Shown here piece after piece: positions 10,001 through 22,165 of a stretch of DNA of 64,000 nt. The notes beneath the pieces were generated by a model, which had not been told where the DNA came from, made no database searches, and saw nothing but the letters and a program-made list of their open reading frames with translations. The first letter of the stretch is position 1. Each line of letters opens with the position of its first letter. Origin of the DNA: Kitasatospora xanthocidica. GTDB lineage: Bacteria; Actinomycetota; Actinomycetes; Streptomycetales; Streptomycetaceae. A program made the translations under genes and the position numbers. The stretch spans positions 152,703 to 216,702 of the forward strand of contig NZ_BNBY01000001.1 in assembly GCF_014656195.1 (NCBI RefSeq), given 5' to 3'.

Positions 10001-13000
10001 CCGTACGAAGCGGGCCCGCAGGTTGGCGTGCCGGGCGAGCACCGTGCCGAAGGCGGCGCGCAGGACGGCGGGCGCCACCTCCCCGTCCAGGTCGAAGACC
10101 TGCTGGGTGATGTACGGGTCGACCCGGTCGGGCGCGAGCAGGGCGTGGAAGCTCATGCCCTGCTGGAGCGAGGTCAGCGGCCACACCTCGACGGCGTCGG
10201 GGTGGGCGGCCTCGACCTCGGCGCGCTCCTCGGCGGTCAGTTCGAGCAGCGGCCCCTCGGGCAGCGGCTCGGCGGCGGCCTCCGCGGCGTCGGCGTCCCG
10301 GGCGGCGGCGGCCAGCGCGGCCACCGTGCGGTGCAGGAAGACGTCCCGGGGGCTGAGCGCGAGCCCGGCCCGGCGGGCCAGTGCGGAGAGCCGCATGGAC
10401 AGCAGCGAGTCGCCGCCCAGGTTGAAGAAGTTGTCGTGGATCCCGACCTTCTCGACCGGCAGCACCTCGGCGAACAGCCCGCAGAGCAGTTCCTCCTGCT
10501 CGTCGCGCGGCTCGCCGCCCTCGCCGCCGCCGTCGAAGCGGACCGCGGGCAGCGCCGCCTTGTCCACCTTGCCGTTGACGGTGATCGGCAGCTCGTCGAG
10601 GACCAGGACGGCGGTCGGCACCATGTAGCCGGGCAGCACCTCGGCGGCCCGGGCGCGCAGCGCCGCGCCGTCGACGGTGGCGCCGGGCGCGGCGACCACG
10701 TAGCCGACCAGCATCGGCGAGCCGGGGTGGTCCTCGCGGGCCACCACGACGGCGTGCCGCACGCCCGGGTCGGCGGCCAGCACGGCCTCGATCTCGCCCG
10801 GTTCGACCCGGAAGCCGCGGATCTTGATCTGGTCGTCGGTGCGGCCGAGGAACACCAGGGTGCCGTCGTCGTCCCGCTGGGCGCGGTCGCCGGTGCGGTA
10901 CATCCGGGCGCCGGGACCGCCGAACGGGTCGGCGACGAAGCGCTCGGCGGTGAGCACCCGCTGCCCGAGGTAGCCGCGGGCGAGACCGGCGCCGGCCAGG
11001 TACAGCTCGCCGGTCACGCCGGGCGGGACGGGCCGCAGCGCGTCGTCCAGCAGGTGGGCCCGCAGGTTGTCGGCGGGGCCGCCGATCACCGGGTGCTCGT
11101 GCGCCGCGAAGCGGGCGTACATCGGGTCGACGGTGCACTCGGCCGGCCCGTACAGGTTGTACGCGGACAGGCCGTCGGTGGCGCGCAGCCGCTGCCACAG
11201 CGGCTCGTCGACGGCCTCGCCGCCGAGCGCGAGGACGCGCACCGTACGGCCCTCGTCGAGCAGGCCCTCGGCGATCAGCTGGCGGGCGAAGCTCGGGGTG
11301 GTGTCCAGCACCTCGATGCCGTGGCGGGTGACGTGGTCGAGCAGGGCCCGCGGGTCGGCCCGCAGCTCCTCCTCGATCATGTGCAGCTCGTGGCCGCCGA
11401 CCATCCACAGCAGCTGGCTCCACGAGGCGTCGAACACCAGGGAGTTGGTGAGCGCGGCGCGCAGCGGGCGGCCGGCCGCGGCCTGCTCCGGCTGGAACAG
11501 GTGGTTGCGGTGGCTGTGGAACATGTTGGCCAGCGACCGGTGCTCGATCGCGACGCCCTTGGGGCGGCCGGTGGAGCCGGAGGTGTAGACGGTGTACGCC
11601 AGGTTCTCCGGGCGCAGCGGGGCGATCCGGTCGGCGTCGGTGAGGTCCGCGCCGGTGGGGTCGGCGCCGTCCGGCTCCGGCGGCAGCTCGTCCAGCAGCA
11701 CCCGCTCGGTGCCCTCCGGCAGCCGGGCGGCGGCCGCGCCGGTGGTGACCACCAGGTGCGGGCGCAGCTCGGAGAAGACCGCGGCGATCCGCTCGGCGGG
11801 CTGCTCCAGGTCCACCGGCACGTACACCGCACCGGACTTGAGGATCGCCAGCAGGGTGACGACGGCCCCCGCGGTGCGCGGCAGGGCCATCACCACGGGC
11901 CGCTCGGGGGCGGCGCCGCGGGCGACCAGCTGCCGGGCCAGCCGGTTGGCGGCGGTGTTGAGCCCGGCGAAGGTGAGCTTCTCGGCGCCGCAGCTGACCG
12001 CGGGCGCGTCCGGGGTGCGGGCGGCCTGCTCCTCGAAGAGCCGCACCAGGGTGCCGGGCGGCGTGGCGACCGGGGCCGGGGCGGCGGCGCGGTCGACGCG
12101 CAGCCGCTCCTCCCCGGTGAGCAGCGGCAGCCGGCCGACCGGGGTGTCCGGGCGCTCGACGGCGTGGCCGACCAGCAGGCTCAGGCGCTCCAGCAGCGCC
12201 TCGGCCCGCTCCTTCGGGTAGAGGTCGGCGCGGTAGTTGAGCTCGAACACGGTGGTCGGGCCGGGGAAGACGGCCAGGCTGAGCGGGTAGTGGGTGCCCT
12301 CGGGCACCTCGTCGACGGCCTCGCCGGCAAGGGCCAGGCGCAGACCGGCAACTTCGACGCCGCGGGCGGAGGCCGGCAGCGGGAAGTTCTCGAAGGCGAT
12401 GGTGGTGTCGAAGAGGCCGTCGTGGCCGCTGATCCGGTGGATGTCGGCGAGGCCGAGCCAGGAGTGCTCGGCGAGCGCGGCCTGCTCGTCCTGGACGCGG
12501 TCGAGCAGCGCGCCGTACGGCTCGGTGTGGTCGATCCGCACCCGGGCCGGGACGGTGTTGATCAGCAGGCCGACGACCCGGTCCACGCCGGGGATCGCGG
12601 CCGGGCGGTCGGCCACGGTGCAGCCGAAGACCACGTCGTCGCTGCCGGTCATCAGCGCGAGCAGCAGCGACCAGGCGCCCTGGATCACGGTGTTGACGGT
12701 GAGGTTGCGGCCGCGGGCGGCCTCGGCCAGCGCGCGGGAGCGCTCCTCGTCCAGCTCCAGCCGGATCCGGTGCTGGGAGACGTCGCCGCCGGCCAGTTCG
12801 GCGCCGCGGCCGAGCAGGGTCGGGCCCTCCAGGCCGGCCAGCGCCTTGCCCCAGGCGGCCTCGGTGGCGGCGCGGTTGCGGGCGCTCAGCCAGCCGAGGT
12901 AGTCGCCGACGGAGACGGCCGGGTCCAGGGCGGCGGCGTCACCGCCGTGGTGGAGGATCCGGAAGAGGTCCTCGACGACCACCGGCATCGACCAGCCGTC

Positions 13001-13450
13001 CATCAGGATGTGGTGGTTGGTCAGCACGAAGACGTGCCGGTCGGCGGCCAGCGCGACCAGGGTGAACCGCAGCAGCGGGGGCTGGGTCATCTCGAAGCGG
13101 CGGTGGCGCTCCTCGGTGAGCACCTCCCGCAGCCGCCGCTGCTGCTCGGCGGGGTCGAGGCCGGTGAGGGAGACCTCGGCCCACGGCAGCTCCACCTGGG
13201 AGGCCACGGCCTGGAACGGCTCGCCGGAGCGGCGCTGCAGGAACCCGACCCGCAGCGCGGGGTGCCGGGCCACGACCAGTTCGCAGGCGCGCCGCAGCGC
13301 GGCCGGGTCCAGCGGTCCGGTCAGCTCGATCGGGAGCTGCATGTTGTAGTGGTCGACGCCCTCCTGCCCGCCGTCGTACAGGGCGTGGAAGAGCATGCCC
13401 TCCTGCAGCGGCGTCAACGGCCAGATCGCGTCGAACGAGGTCGGCTTCAT
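7007..13450 (-). CDS. Nonribosomal peptide synthetase B, two modules (C-A-T-C-A-T)
   Basis: 2147 residues. C domain about 5-430 (HHILMDG), A about 460-960 ([11 protein letters not shown]), T about 985-1050 (FFNLGGDSL), C about 1075-1500 (HHILLDG), A about 1530-2025 ([11 protein letters not shown]), T about 2040-2110 (FFALGGDSI). It ends in an acidic tail that may be a docking segment. There is no E or TE domain. The ATG at 13450 overlaps the NRPS-A stop as ATGA, so the two are translationally coupled and act in series. Hand-aligned A-domain pockets: first about D-A-S-D-A-G-L-V-D-K, with an Asp that suggests a cationic residue; second about D-G-G-T-V-G-I-I-I-K, not recognised. Pocket readings are approximate. 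Confidence 0.95.
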   Translation of the reverse strand: MKPTSFDAIWPLTPLQEGMLFHALYDGGQEGVDHYNMQLPIELTGPLDPAALRRACELVVARHPALRVGFLQRRSGEPFQAVASQVELPWAEVSLTGLDPAEQQRRLREVLTEERHRRFEMTQPPLLRFTLVALAADRHVFVLTNHHILMDGWSMPVVVEDLFRILHHGGDAAALDPAVSVGDYLGWLSARNRAATEAAWGKALAGLEGPTLLGRGAELAGGDVSQHRIRLELDEERSRALAEAARGRNLTVNTVIQGAWSLLLALMTGSDDVVFGCTVADRPAAIPGVDRVVGLLINTVPARVRIDHTEPYGALLDRVQDEQAALAEHSWLGLADIHRISGHDGLFDTTIAFENFPLPASARGVEVAGLRLALAGEAVDEVPEGTHYPLSLAVFPGPTTVFELNYRADLYPKERAEALLERLSLLVGHAVERPDTPVGRLPLLTGEERLRVDRAAAPAPVATPPGTLVRLFEEQAARTPDAPAVSCGAEKLTFAGLNTAANRLARQLVARGAAPERPVVMALPRTAGAVVTLLAILKSGAVYVPVDLEQPAERIAAVFSELRPHLVVTTGAAAARLPEGTERVLLDELPPEPDGADPTGADLTDADRIAPLRPENLAYTVYTSGSTGRPKGVAIEHRSLANMFHSHRNHLFQPEQAAAGRPLRAALTNSLVFDASWSQLLWMVGGHELHMIEEELRADPRALLDHVTRHGIEVLDTTPSFARQLIAEGLLDEGRTVRVLALGGEAVDEPLWQRLRATDGLSAYNLYGPAECTVDPMYARFAAHEHPVIGGPADNLRAHLLDDALRPVPPGVTGELYLAGAGLARGYLGQRVLTAERFVADPFGGPGARMYRTGDRAQRDDDGTLVFLGRTDDQIKIRGFRVEPGEIEAVLAADPGVRHAVVVAREDHPGSPMLVGYVVAAPGATVDGAALRARAAEVLPGYMVPTAVLVLDELPITVNGKVDKAALPAVRFDGGGEGGEPRDEQEELLCGLFAEVLPVEKVGIHDNFFNLGGDSLLSMRLSALARRAGLALSPRDVFLHRTVAALAAAARDADAAEAAAEPLPEGPLLELTAEERAEVEAAHPDAVEVWPLTSLQQGMSFHALLAPDRVDPYITQQVFDLDGEVAPAVLRAAFGTVLARHANLRARFVRLRSGRAVQVVPERVELPWREVDLGALAPGEQGRRVEELVAEEHDRPFPLGSSPLLRALLVRLADDRHVLVVTDHHILLDGWSVPLFYREVFAAYAAGGSAEGLPEPVPFRRVLAWLTGRDGAAAERAWAGALAGLDEPTLVAPNADLSVLAAQGTAHEVLDAEASARITAAARAAGITVNTLLNGAWAIALERLTGRADVVFGASVSGRAPELPGVEDAIGLVMNTVPFRAVLDPAEPLSAALVRLQTEQSELIAHHHLGLPEIQRAVGLGELFDTIVGFENAGIDHAEVRQPVPGLGIGLREPSVPGSAHYPLRLLVRPGERLDVKLHYRTDLYGEAEAGDLLASVLRVLETFAEAPATPLAGLDLLSAATRETVLERWAATAPAAPAATIPALFAERVAEHPDAPAVLTGTEELSYAELDERANRLARVLLAHGAGPERVVAVLLPRTAELVTTILAIWKSGSVHMPVDTDYPADRIEFMLTDARPDLILAAPDAVGKIPDGLRDRVVTTDRLTAPADTPSGEVTDAERGRPLLPACGAYIIFTSGSTGRPKGVLVTHAGLASFLATQRRHLDLGPGRKVLWFASPSFDGAMGELNTALLSGSCVVVGSYEEMLPGRPLADWVARTGVRTLTIPPSSLAAMADGSLPEGITLVTGGEVLPPELVARWAPGRRMLNIYGPTETTIIATVGGPLEPGVAVSIGVPVVGARIRVLDHCLRPLPAGVPGEVYISGAGLARGYLHRPELTASRYVADPFGGPGTRMYRTGDIARWLPDGRLDYVRRADDQVKLRGFRIEPGEIEAVLAADPSVRHATVQLRESTPGARQLVAYVVPAGPEGTDPAALRERVAAHLPEYMVPAAVVEISELPTTPHGKLDRAALPAPRFAAAEGSRAPRTPREELLRRLFVEVLQVDRIGIDDSFFALGGDSIMSIKLVTAAREAGLEISPRDVFTHKSVAELAAVVTESAPDADEEAEEPLIDLDQDELDEFIAKFAAED

Positions 13451-16400
13451 TTCCCACTTCTCCAGTGCGCTTCGAGTTCGGCGAGCTCGTCGGCGTCGAG
13501 TTCGAGCCGGGGTGCCGCCGGCGGGGCGACGGCGGCCTCGGGCTCGGTCTCGGTGGCGACATCCGCCAGAGCCGCCACGGTGCGGTGACGGAACACGTCC
13601 CGTGGGGTGAGGGACAGGCCTGCGATCCGGGCCCGGCCGGCCAGCCGGGTGGAGGCGATGGAGTCGCCGCCCAGGTCGAAGAAGTTGTCGTCGATGCCCA
13701 CCTGCTGTCCGTCGAGCACCTCGCTGAAGAGGCGGCAGAGCAGGTGCTCGCGGTCGGTGCGCGGCTCGCGCCGCTCCCGCCGGCCGGCCTGCGGAGCGGG
13801 CAGGGCGGACCGGTCGAGCTTGCCGTTGGGGGTGAGCGGCAGGGCGGTCAGCGACACGATCGCGGACGGGACCATGTACTCGGGCAGCTGCTCGGCGACC
13901 TGCTTGCGGGCGGTGTCCAGGTCGGGCAGGGCGCCGGGCTCGGGCACCGCGTAGGAGACGATCCGCGGGCTGCCCGGGACGTCCTCGCGGACGACGGTGG
14001 CGACCTGCCGGATGCCGTCCACCGCGGACAGCGCCGAGTCGATCTCGCCGAGCTCGATCCGGTGGCCGCGGATCTTCACCTGGTGGTCGGCGCGGTCGAG
14101 GTAGCGCACCGCTCCGTCGGGGCGGCGCACGCCGAGGTCGCCGGTGCGGTACATCCGGGTGCCGGCCGGGCCGAAGGGGTCGGGGACGAACCGTTCGGCG
14201 GTGAGCAGCGGGCGCCGGGTGTAGCCGTCGGTCACGCCGGTGCCGGCGATGTAGATCTCGCCGGGCATGCCGGCCGGGACGGGGCGCAGCGCGCCGTCCA
14301 GCAGGTACACCCGCAGGTTGTCGGCCGGGCCTCCGACCGGGACGTCGGCGGTGCCGGTCTCGGACCTGGCCTGCCAGGTGGTGGTGTAGATGGAGACCTC
14401 GGTCGGCCCGTACAGGTTGTGCAGGCCGGCCTCGCTGACCTTGCGGAAACGTTCCACCAGGCCGGCGGTCATCTTCTCGCCGCCGCAGAACACCTGGCGC
14501 AGGCTGTCGCAGCCGGCCGCGCCGGGCTCCAGCAGGAACAGCTCCAGGGTGGACGGGACGAACTGCGCGGTGTGGACGCGCTCGGTGCGGATCAGCTCCG
14601 GCAGGTAGCCGGGGTGCTGGTCGGCCTCCGGCAGCGCGACCACCATCGTCGCGCCGACGTGCAGGGTCCAGAAGATCTCCCACACCGACGGGTCGAAGCT
14701 GATCGAGGTGCGCTGCAGCACCCGGTCGCCGGGCGCCAGCGGGAAGCAGCGCTGCATCCAGCGCAGGTAGTTCACGATGCCGCGGTGGGCGACCACGATG
14801 CCCTTGGGACGGCCGGTGGAGCCCGAGGTGAAGATCACGTACGAGGTGTGCACCGGGTCGACCGCGCGGTCCGGCGCCGGGCCCGCGGTCTCCCGCGCCG
14901 ACAGCTCGGCGAAGGTCCGCTCGTCCAGGGTGAGCGCCGGACGGGCGTCCTCGGTCATCGCCCGCACCCGCTCCGGCGGGTACTCCGGGTCCAGCGGGAG
15001 GTAGGCGGCGCCGGTGCGCAGGACCGCGAGCAGCGCGACCACCAGGTCCACGCCGCGCGGCAGCGCCACCGCGACCACGTCGCCGGGGCCGATCCCCTCC
15101 GCCGCCAGGGTCGCCGCCAACCCGCCGGAGAGCGCGTCGAGTTCGGCGTAGCTGACCCGGCGCTCGCCGTACACCACGGCCTCGGCGTCCGGCGTCCGGC
15201 GGGCCTGCGCGGTGAACAGCCCGTGCAGGGTGCCCTCCTGGTGCGCCACGGCGGTCTCGTTGCACGCCTCGACCAGCGCGCGGCGCTCCTCGGCGTCGAC
15301 CAACTCGACGCGCCCGAGCGGGATTTCCGGCTCGGCGACGAAGGCCCGCAGGTACCGCTCCAGCCGCTCCAGCAGCAGCTCGGCCTGCTCGGCGGCGAAC
15401 AGGTCCTCGCGGTAGGTGAGTTCGAGCCGCAGCCGCGGGCCGGGGTGGACGATCAGACTGAGCGGGTAGTGGGTGACACCCGTACGGTCGGACTCCGCGA
15501 CCGCGATCTCCAGCCCCGGCAGGGTCCGGCGGATCGCCTCGCGGTCGGCCGGCGCGTTCTCGAACACCATGGTGGTGTCGAAGAGTTCACCCAGCCCCAG
15601 GCCCCGCTGGATGTCGGCCAGGCCCAGGTGGTGGTGCGCGCCGAGCGCGGCCTGCTCGGCCTGCACCTCGGTGTGCAGCTCGGTCAGCGTCCGCTCGGCG
15701 GAGAGCCGCACCCGCACCGGGACGGTGTTCATCACCAGGCCGACCAGGTCCTGCATCCCGGCCAGCTGCGGCGGGCGGGCGGAGACCGAGGTGCCGAAGA
15801 CCACGTCGTCCCGGCCGGTCAGCTGCCCCAGCAGCGCCGCCCAGGCGCCCTGGAAGACGGTGTTCACGGTCAGGCCGGCCCGGCGGGCGGTGCCGCCGAG
15901 GTCCGCGGAGAGCTTCTCGGACAGCGACCGGCGGATCAGCGCGGGCATCTCGGTGGTCAGCGCCGCCCCGGGCGCGACCAGACAGGGCTGCTCGATCCCG
16001 GCCAGCGCCCGCTTCCAGGCGTCCGCCGCGGTCTCCCGCGGCTGGAGGTCCTGCCAGCGCAGGTAGGCCGCGAAGGAGACCGGCTCGGAGGGCTCGGCCG
16101 TCCCGGAGTACGCCGCGAACAGGTCCTTCAGCATGATCCCGACGGACCAGCCGTCGAAGAGCACGTGGTGGCTGGTGAAGACGAGCAGGTGCCGGTCGTC
16201 GGCGGTGGTGATCACGGCGAACCGCAGCAGCGGCGGCCGCGCCAGGTCGAAGCGGGTCGCCTTGTCGGCGGCCAGCAGCTCGGCGGTGCGCGCCCGCTGC
16301 TCCTCGGCGTCGAGCCCGCGCAGGTCGTGCACGGCCCAGGGAACGGCCAGCTCGGCCGGGATGGTCTGCCGGGCCTCGCCCAGCCCGTCCAGGTCGAAGC

Positions 16401-19400
16401 CGGCGCGCAGCGCGTCGTGCCGGGCGACCAGGGCGTCGCAGGCGGCCCGCAGCCGGTCCGTGGCGACCTCGCCGGTCAGGTCGAAGACCATCTGGCCGAT
16501 GTACGGGTCGGCGCCGGAGTCGTCCGCGTACAGCGAGTGGAACAGCATGCCCTGCTGCAGCGGGGTCAGCGGCAGGCCCTCGGACGGGCCGCCGGCGTCG
16601 GTCAGCAGCGACCGGTCGAGGTCCGCGGCCCGGCCGCCGTCGGCGACCGCGGCCATGGTGGCGGCGGTGCGGTAGGTCAGGACGTCCTGCGGGGTGAGCG
16701 CCAGGCCGGAGTTGACCGCCCGGGCGGCGAGCTGGACGGCGGTGATGGAGTCGCCGCCCAGGTCGAAGAAGCTGTCGTCGATGCCGATCGCGTCCGCGCC
16801 GAGCACCTCGTGCAGCAGCTCGCAGAGCACCGTCTCGGTGCGGGTGCGCGGCGGCCGGCGGGTGGCGCCGCCGCGGATGTCGGGCTCGGGCAGCGCGTCC
16901 CGGTCGATCTTGTTGTTCGAGGTGAGCGGGAAGGCGTCCAGCACGACGACCGCGGCCGGCACCATGTGCTCCGGCAGGGTCCGGCCGACCCAGGCGCGCA
17001 GCTCGGCCGGCTCGACCTCGGCCTCGGGCGCGGCCACCACGTAGGCGACCAGCCGGCGCGCACTGCCCTGCCCGGCGCGGGCCACCACCGCGGCCCGGGC
17101 GACCGAGGGGTGCGCGGTGAGTCTGGACTCGACCTCCCCGAGCTCGACCCGGAAGCCGCGGATCTTCACCTGGTGGTCGCTGCGGCCGACGAAGTGCAGC
17201 TTGCCGTCCGGCCCCCAGGAGCCGTTGTCGCCGGTGCGGTACATCCGGCTGCCGGGCGGGCCCCACGGGTCCGCGACGAAGCGCTGCGCGGTGAGGTCGG
17301 GACGGCGGTGGTAGCCGACCGAGACGCCGGGGCCGGCCAGGTAGATCTCGCCGGTGACGCCGGGCGGCACCGGGCGCAGCAGCGTGTCCAGCACCAGGAC
17401 CCGGGCGTTGTGCAGCGGCGAGCCGATCGACGGCGTGCCGGGGCCGGTCAGCGGCCCGGTCATGGTGGTGAACACGGTGCTCTCGGTGGCGCCGTACACG
17501 TTGTGCAGCCGGTGCGCCCCGCCCCAGCGGCGGACCAGCTCGGCGGGCAGCGCCTCGGCGCCGACCGCGATGATCAGGTCGTCCGGCAGCGAGCCGGGCG
17601 GGAAGGCGGCCAGCACGGACGGCACGGTGCCCACGCAGCTGACCCGGTGCTCGGCGATGAACTCGGCCAGCTGCGGGCCGGGCATCAGCTTCGGCGGGGC
17701 GATCACCGCGCAGCCGCCGCTCATCAGCCAGACCGACAGCTCCCACATCGACGGGTCGAAGCTGGGCGAGCTGATCATCAGCACCCGCTCGCCCTCGCGC
17801 AGCGCCAGCACGCCGGGCTGGGACTCGGCGAAGTCGGCCAGGCCGGTGTGCGGCACCAGCACGCCCTTGGGACGGCCGGTGGAGCCCGAGGTGTAGATCA
17901 TGTACGCGATGTCGGCCGCGGTCGGCGCGGTCGGGGGCGCCGGGAGGGCCGGGTCGGCGGCGTCCAGCGCGGCCGCCACCTCGGCGTCGTCGAGGTGCAC
18001 CACGGCCAGGCCGTCGCGGGCCGGCAGCCCGTCGGCGCGGCGGGTGAGCATCAGGTCCGGCCGCGCGTCGGCGAGCATCCCGTCCACCCGGTCCGCCGGG
18101 TAGCCCGGGTCCACCGGGAAGTAGACGGCGCCGGCCTTCATCACCGCGAGCAGCGCCACCAGGTTGTCCAGGCCGCGCGGCAGGGCGACGGCGACGAAGC
18201 CGCCGTGGCGCACTCCGCGCTCGACCAGCATCCGCGCCAGGTGGTTCACCCGGGCGTCGAGCAGGCGGTAGCTGAAGGTCCGCCCCTCGGACTCCACCGC
18301 GTCGGCGTCGGGGGTGCGGGCGGCCTGCCGCTCGAACAGCTCCGGCAGGGTGGCGCGTTCGGTCGGCCACTCGGTGTCGTTGAACTCGTCCAGCACCCGG
18401 GCCTGTTCGACCTCCGTGGCGAGCTGCAGCCGGGCCAGCGGGGTGTCCGGGTCGGCCTCGGCCAGGCGGTGCAGGAAGGCCAGCAGCCGGACGGTGTGGG
18501 CGTCCAGGTCCGCCTGGTCGTAGCGGGCCTCGTTGCCCTCCAGGCGGACGTGCTGCCCGCCGGCCGGGTCCGGGAACAGGGTGAGGACCAGGTCCGGGAC
18601 CTGGCCCGCGTTGAGGCCGGTCACGGTGGCCGGGAAGCCGGCCAGCTCGGTGCGGTCGCCGGTGGGCACCAGGTTGAGCGCGGTGTGGAACAGCCGGTCG
18701 CCCGCGTCGCGCATGCCGAGCTCGCGGCGGATGTGCTCGTGCGGGAAGCGCTGGTGGGTGAGCAGTTCGCCGAGCCGCGCGGAGGTGTGGTCGATCAGCT
18801 CGCCGACCGTCATCCCCGGGTGCAGCTGGACGCGCAGCGGCAGCTCGTTGGCGAGCATGCCCGGGGTGGCGCGGGCCGCGTCGGTGCGCCGCACGGTGGC
18901 GGTCAGCCCGAGGACCAGGTCCTGATGGCCGCTCAGGCCGCTGAGGTAGGCGGCGACCCCGGCCGCGACCACCGCCGTCCAGTCGGTGCGCCGGCGCCGG
19001 CCGAGCTTGCGCAGCGCCGTCGCGTAGGTCGAGTGCAGCAGGGTCTGGGCGCGCAGCACGTCGCCCACCCAGTCGGCGGCCCGGGGGGCCACGGTGACCG
19101 GCTCGGGCCGGTCGGTCAGCCGCTCCAGCCAGTACCTGCGGTCCGCCTCGTACTGCTCCGACTCCAGGTAGGCGGCCTCCTCCAGGGGCAGCACCAGGGA
19201 GGACGGCAGCGGGCGCCCGCCCGGCTCGGTGCCGGCGGCCATCGCCTTGTAGAGCCCGTTGATCCGCTCGGTGAGGATGGCCAGGCCCTGGATGTCGGTC
19301 AGCACATGGTGGTAGCTGCTGTACCAGAACCAGTGGCCCGCACCGAGCCTGAGCAGCACGTCCTCGCCCACCGGCCCGCGCCGCAGGTCGTAGGTGGTGC

Positions 19401-19767
19401 TCATCCGCTCGGCGATCCACCGGTGGGCGGCCAGCTCGGGGTCGGCCCGGTCGGAGAGGTCGACGACGTCCCAGCCGGCGTTGGAGCGGCCCAGGTACTC
19501 CTGGTACGGGCCGTCCGCGTCCTCGCCGAGGCGCACCTCGAAGACCTGGGACTCGGCGTGCGCCTGCCGGATCGCCCGGTGCCACAGCCCGGGGTCGAGC
19601 GGGCCGCGGATCTCGAAGCGGCGCACCAGGTTGAACCTCGGCGAGTCCGGCGCGAACTGCTGGGCGAGCCAGAGCGCCCGGCTCGCGGCGGTCAGCGGCG
19701 TACGGTCCCCGGCTTCGCGGATCGGCGAGTGCGGACCGGATCCTTCTCGATCGCTTGCCCGGTTCAC
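13447..19767 (-). CDS. Nonribosomal peptide synthetase A, initiating (C-A-T-C-A-T)
   Basis: 2106 residues. C1 about 20-440 (HHVLTDI, the usual Gly replaced by Ile), A1 about 470-960, T1 about 970-1040 (FFDLGGDSI), C2 about 1055-1490 (HHVLFDG), A2 about 1510-1985, T2 about 2000-2070 (FFDLGGDSI). The N-terminal C domain with no preceding carrier domain is the arrangement of lipo-initiating starter C domains, so an acyl group is probably attached to residue 1. Hand-aligned pockets: A1 about D-P-W-G-I-V-V-V-F-K (unassigned) and A2 about D-P-W-Q-F-G-L-I-Y-K (somewhat Gln-like). The GTG at 19767 has a GAGAGGAG ribosome site. It is divergent from the FAAL-like gene. Confidence 0.95.
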   Translation of the reverse strand: MNRASDREGSGPHSPIREAGDRTPLTAASRALWLAQQFAPDSPRFNLVRRFEIRGPLDPGLWHRAIRQAHAESQVFEVRLGEDADGPYQEYLGRSNAGWDVVDLSDRADPELAAHRWIAERMSTTYDLRRGPVGEDVLLRLGAGHWFWYSSYHHVLTDIQGLAILTERINGLYKAMAAGTEPGGRPLPSSLVLPLEEAAYLESEQYEADRRYWLERLTDRPEPVTVAPRAADWVGDVLRAQTLLHSTYATALRKLGRRRRTDWTAVVAAGVAAYLSGLSGHQDLVLGLTATVRRTDAARATPGMLANELPLRVQLHPGMTVGELIDHTSARLGELLTHQRFPHEHIRRELGMRDAGDRLFHTALNLVPTGDRTELAGFPATVTGLNAGQVPDLVLTLFPDPAGGQHVRLEGNEARYDQADLDAHTVRLLAFLHRLAEADPDTPLARLQLATEVEQARVLDEFNDTEWPTERATLPELFERQAARTPDADAVESEGRTFSYRLLDARVNHLARMLVERGVRHGGFVAVALPRGLDNLVALLAVMKAGAVYFPVDPGYPADRVDGMLADARPDLMLTRRADGLPARDGLAVVHLDDAEVAAALDAADPALPAPPTAPTAADIAYMIYTSGSTGRPKGVLVPHTGLADFAESQPGVLALREGERVLMISSPSFDPSMWELSVWLMSGGCAVIAPPKLMPGPQLAEFIAEHRVSCVGTVPSVLAAFPPGSLPDDLIIAVGAEALPAELVRRWGGAHRLHNVYGATESTVFTTMTGPLTGPGTPSIGSPLHNARVLVLDTLLRPVPPGVTGEIYLAGPGVSVGYHRRPDLTAQRFVADPWGPPGSRMYRTGDNGSWGPDGKLHFVGRSDHQVKIRGFRVELGEVESRLTAHPSVARAAVVARAGQGSARRLVAYVVAAPEAEVEPAELRAWVGRTLPEHMVPAAVVVLDAFPLTSNNKIDRDALPEPDIRGGATRRPPRTRTETVLCELLHEVLGADAIGIDDSFFDLGGDSITAVQLAARAVNSGLALTPQDVLTYRTAATMAAVADGGRAADLDRSLLTDAGGPSEGLPLTPLQQGMLFHSLYADDSGADPYIGQMVFDLTGEVATDRLRAACDALVARHDALRAGFDLDGLGEARQTIPAELAVPWAVHDLRGLDAEEQRARTAELLAADKATRFDLARPPLLRFAVITTADDRHLLVFTSHHVLFDGWSVGIMLKDLFAAYSGTAEPSEPVSFAAYLRWQDLQPRETAADAWKRALAGIEQPCLVAPGAALTTEMPALIRRSLSEKLSADLGGTARRAGLTVNTVFQGAWAALLGQLTGRDDVVFGTSVSARPPQLAGMQDLVGLVMNTVPVRVRLSAERTLTELHTEVQAEQAALGAHHHLGLADIQRGLGLGELFDTTMVFENAPADREAIRRTLPGLEIAVAESDRTGVTHYPLSLIVHPGPRLRLELTYREDLFAAEQAELLLERLERYLRAFVAEPEIPLGRVELVDAEERRALVEACNETAVAHQEGTLHGLFTAQARRTPDAEAVVYGERRVSYAELDALSGGLAATLAAEGIGPGDVVAVALPRGVDLVVALLAVLRTGAAYLPLDPEYPPERVRAMTEDARPALTLDERTFAELSARETAGPAPDRAVDPVHTSYVIFTSGSTGRPKGIVVAHRGIVNYLRWMQRCFPLAPGDRVLQRTSISFDPSVWEIFWTLHVGATMVVALPEADQHPGYLPELIRTERVHTAQFVPSTLELFLLEPGAAGCDSLRQVFCGGEKMTAGLVERFRKVSEAGLHNLYGPTEVSIYTTTWQARSETGTADVPVGGPADNLRVYLLDGALRPVPAGMPGEIYIAGTGVTDGYTRRPLLTAERFVPDPFGPAGTRMYRTGDLGVRRPDGAVRYLDRADHQVKIRGHRIELGEIDSALSAVDGIRQVATVVREDVPGSPRIVSYAVPEPGALPDLDTARKQVAEQLPEYMVPSAIVSLTALPLTPNGKLDRSALPAPQAGRRERREPRTDREHLLCRLFSEVLDGQQVGIDDNFFDLGGDSIASTRLAGRARIAGLSLTPRDVFRHRTVAALADVATETEPEAAVAPPAAPRLELDADELAELEAHWRSGK

Positions 19768-20043
19768 ACCTGGCTCCTCTCCGCGGCGGTCGGCCGGCGG
19801 CGCGGGCGGCCCCCTGGCCGCTGGCCGGTGACCGCACTTACAGTTCTCGCCGCCGATGCTTGCGCGCGTGGAGTGAACCGACCAGGAAACTGACCGGCAA
19901 TCGACCTTGCTGGTCCCGCCCGTGCGGTGGACCGGAGTTGCCCGCTCGATTCCTGGCTTCCTGCCCGTACGAACCGGAGGATGCGGCCTTGGGCGGCAGC
20001 GACGTTGCTCCGAAGAACGCAAGGATCCGGGAGGAAACGGTCA
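19768..20043. promoter_or_regulatory. Divergent promoter region between NRPS-A and FAAL-like gene
   Basis: A 276-bp non-coding gap between divergent starts holds both ribosome sites (GAGAGGAG for NRPS-A, GGGAGGAAA for the FAAL-like gene). It must carry promoters for both. I see no convincing -35/-10 pair or strong palindrome. The short frames across it look like chance frames. Confidence 0.5.
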
Positions 20044-21663
20044 ATGAGCATCCCCGACAGGGCCCTGTTGGACTGGGTCGAGGAAGCCTCGGAGGAGCGC
20101 GGCCTGCACTTCGCCGGTCCGGGAGACTCCTGGGACTTCCACAGCTACGCCGAACTGGCCGACAAGGTGCTGCGCACGGCCGAGGCGCTGCGCGCCGCCG
20201 GCGCCCAGGAGGGCGACGTGGTGGCGGTCGTCCAGCGCTGCAGCCCCGGTTTCGTCGCGACCTTCTTCGGCGCCATCGCCGCGGGCTGCACCCCGTGCTC
20301 CATCGCGCCGCCGTTCGCCTTCCAGCGCGGCGGCGAGTACGCCGAGCACGCGCGGGCCCTCTTCGACACCGCGCAGCCCCGGGTGATCGTCTGCGACGAG
20401 GAGTCGGAGGACTCCGTGCGCACCGTCACCGAGGGCCTCGACCTGCCCGAGCCGGTGGTCTTCGACGCGTTCATCGCCGAGGTAGAGCCCGCCCAGAAGC
20501 CGTACCCCCCGGCCGAGTTCGCGCTGCTGCAGTTCACCTCCGGCTCCAGCGGCCGCTCCCGCGGCGTGCTGGTCGGCCACGAGGCGCTGACCAACGACGT
20601 GAACGCGATGCACCGCTGGCTGGAGTGGTTCCCGGAGTACTCGGGCGCCTCCTGGCTGCCGGTCCACCACGACATGGGCCTGATCGGCTGCATGGTCAAC
20701 TTCGTGACGATGAGCTGCGACGGCTGGATGATGCAGCCGGAGGACTTCATCCGCTCCCCGCTGCGCTACCTGCGCTGCATCAGCGACAACAAGGTCGGCC
20801 TGACCGCCATGCCCAACTTCGGCCTGGCGTACATCCTGCACCGGGTGAAGCCGGCCCAGCTGGAGGGCCTGGACTTCTCCTCCTTCCGCTCGCTGATCCT
20901 CGGCGCGGAGCGGATCGACCCGCAGGTGCTGGAGGGCTTCGAGGCGCTGCTCGGCCCGCACGGCTTCGACCGGCGCGCGCTGCTGCCCGCGTACGGCGGC
21001 GCCGAGGCCACCCTGGCGGTCACCGGCCTGCCGATCGGCGAGGGCTGGAGCGAGGTCACCCTGGAGGGCGACCAGGCCGGGCGGTTCGTCGGCTGCGGCC
21101 GTCCGCTGCGCGGCGTCCAGGTCACCGTCGTCGACGACGAGGGCGTCGAGGTGGCGGACCGCGTGGTCGGCGAGGTGCTGGTCAGCGGGAACACCCTGGG
21201 CACCCGCTACCAGGGCGTCGCCGGCACGGCCTCCGGCACGGTGCTGGACGGCGGCGTGCTGCACACCGGCGACGCCGGCTTCCTGCACGAGGGCCAGCTG
21301 TACGTGGTCGGCCGGCTCGGCGACGGCGTCAAGGTCCGCGGCAAGATGGTCTTCGCCGAGAGCCTGGAGGCCAAGCTGCACGAACTCGGCATCCCCCAGC
21401 GGCGGGTGGCGGTCCTGCTGGGCCACCGCGAGGACCGCGCCACCGGCGTGGTCGTCCTGGAGAAGCCCGACCCGCAGTGGCAGGCCGCCGCGCACGCGGT
21501 GCTCGCCGAGGCCCTCGGCACCGAGGCCGACCTGCTCGCCGTCGAGGTGCCGCGCGGCGGTCTCGCCGTCACCTCCAGCGGCAAGCCGCGCCGTCGGGTG
21601 ATGTGGGCGGCACTGGCCGCCGGCGAACTGGGCGGCGCCATCCGGAGCCTGACACCGGCCTGA
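20044..21663 (+). CDS. Fatty acyl-AMP ligase (FAAL-like) / acyl-ACP synthetase
   Basis: A 539-residue member of the ANL adenylate-forming family. P-loop FTSGSSGRSRGVLV. WLPVHHDMGLIG is typical of FAALs rather than amino acid A domains. YGGAEATL matches the FAAL YGxAEATL signature, and TGDAGFL with GRLGDGVKVRG form the hinge region. FAALs activate fatty acids as adenylates and pass them to a carrier protein without CoA. Here the likely role is activating the acyl starter condensed by the first C domain of NRPS-A. No free ACP is visible in the window; it may lie left of position 1. ATG at 20044 with GGAGGAAA upstream. Activation of another carboxylate such as beta-alanine cannot be excluded. 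Confidence 0.87.
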   Translation: MSIPDRALLDWVEEASEERGLHFAGPGDSWDFHSYAELADKVLRTAEALRAAGAQEGDVVAVVQRCSPGFVATFFGAIAAGCTPCSIAPPFAFQRGGEYAEHARALFDTAQPRVIVCDEESEDSVRTVTEGLDLPEPVVFDAFIAEVEPAQKPYPPAEFALLQFTSGSSGRSRGVLVGHEALTNDVNAMHRWLEWFPEYSGASWLPVHHDMGLIGCMVNFVTMSCDGWMMQPEDFIRSPLRYLRCISDNKVGLTAMPNFGLAYILHRVKPAQLEGLDFSSFRSLILGAERIDPQVLEGFEALLGPHGFDRRALLPAYGGAEATLAVTGLPIGEGWSEVTLEGDQAGRFVGCGRPLRGVQVTVVDDEGVEVADRVVGEVLVSGNTLGTRYQGVAGTASGTVLDGGVLHTGDAGFLHEGQLYVVGRLGDGVKVRGKMVFAESLEAKLHELGIPQRRVAVLLGHREDRATGVVVLEKPDPQWQAAAHAVLAEALGTEADLLAVEVPRGGLAVTSSGKPRRRVMWAALAAGELGGAIRSLTPA

Positions 21664-21694
21664 CCGGCCGGCCCGGAAGCGCCGCCCTGCCGGG

Positions 21695-22165
21695 TCAGGC
21701 CGCCGAGCCGGCGGGAAGGCGCTTCCGGGACCTGATGGTCACCACCAGCATGCGGGCCAGCAGCATCGCGCCGAAGGAGATGGCGAGGAAGCCGAACCCG
21801 GTGTCGATGTCCTGGTTCTGGCCGACCTTGAAGAAGGCCGTCCGGGAGACCAGCAGGCCCGCCCAGACCGGCAGGGCGTACAGGCCGCCCTTGAACACGG
21901 TGTGCCCGGCCGCGTCCCGGCTCACCGGCAGCAGCGCGCCGTACGCCACGCCGAGCACCAGACCGATACCGGTGATCCCGGCGCCGAGGCCGATCGAGGC
22001 GCCGCTCCTGTCGTGGTCGATCAGGTCGTCCTGGAGGGCTCCGACCACGATCGGAATCAGCGGGAGCAGCCACGGGACAAGAGTTAACCTCTGGTCCCTG
22101 AACTCGCGGATAAGTCCGAGCACCAGAACGGCTGCGGTCAGAATCTCGACCATGTTGTCTTTCAC
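21695..22165 (-). CDS. Small integral membrane protein, unknown function
   Basis: About 156 residues with roughly four hydrophobic helices (around [37 protein letters not shown] and [16 protein letters not shown]) and a basic C-terminal end (TIRSRKR). The GTG at 22165 gives a short hydrophilic start; the ATG at 22153 is an alternative. It is convergent with the FAAL-like gene and divergent from NRPS-C. I do not recognise the family with confidence. A self-protection or export-related role is only suggested by its place in the cluster. Confidence 0.75.
   Translation of the reverse strand: MKDNMVEILTAAVLVLGLIREFRDQRLTLVPWLLPLIPIVVGALQDDLIDHDRSGASIGLGAGITGIGLVLGVAYGALLPVSRDAAGHTVFKGGLYALPVWAGLLVSRTAFFKVGQNQDIDTGFGFLAISFGAMLLARMLVVTIRSRKRLPAGSAA

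Noticed and set aside
6920..13588. Very long plus-strand open frame opposite NRPS-B
   Set aside because: Gly/Arg/Val-rich shadow; the minus strand carries complete C, A and T domain motifs.
13447..15300. Extension of NRPS-B upstream to 15265
   Set aside because: The extra sequence is an out-of-frame reading of NRPS-A; the ATGA overlap at 13447-13450 gives the natural start.
13465..19893. Very long plus-strand open frame opposite NRPS-A
   Set aside because: Shadow of the NRPS-A coding strand, no recognisable domain.
19838..20044. 68-residue minus-strand frame in the NRPS-A/FAAL gap
   Set aside because: Lies in the divergent promoter region, overlaps the FAAL ribosome site, and has no motif or own ribosome site.
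20044..21663. Stand-alone amino acid A domain that could load the A-less module
   Set aside because: HHDMGLIG and YGGAEATL are FAAL-type signatures, so a fatty acid is the better guess; not fully excluded.
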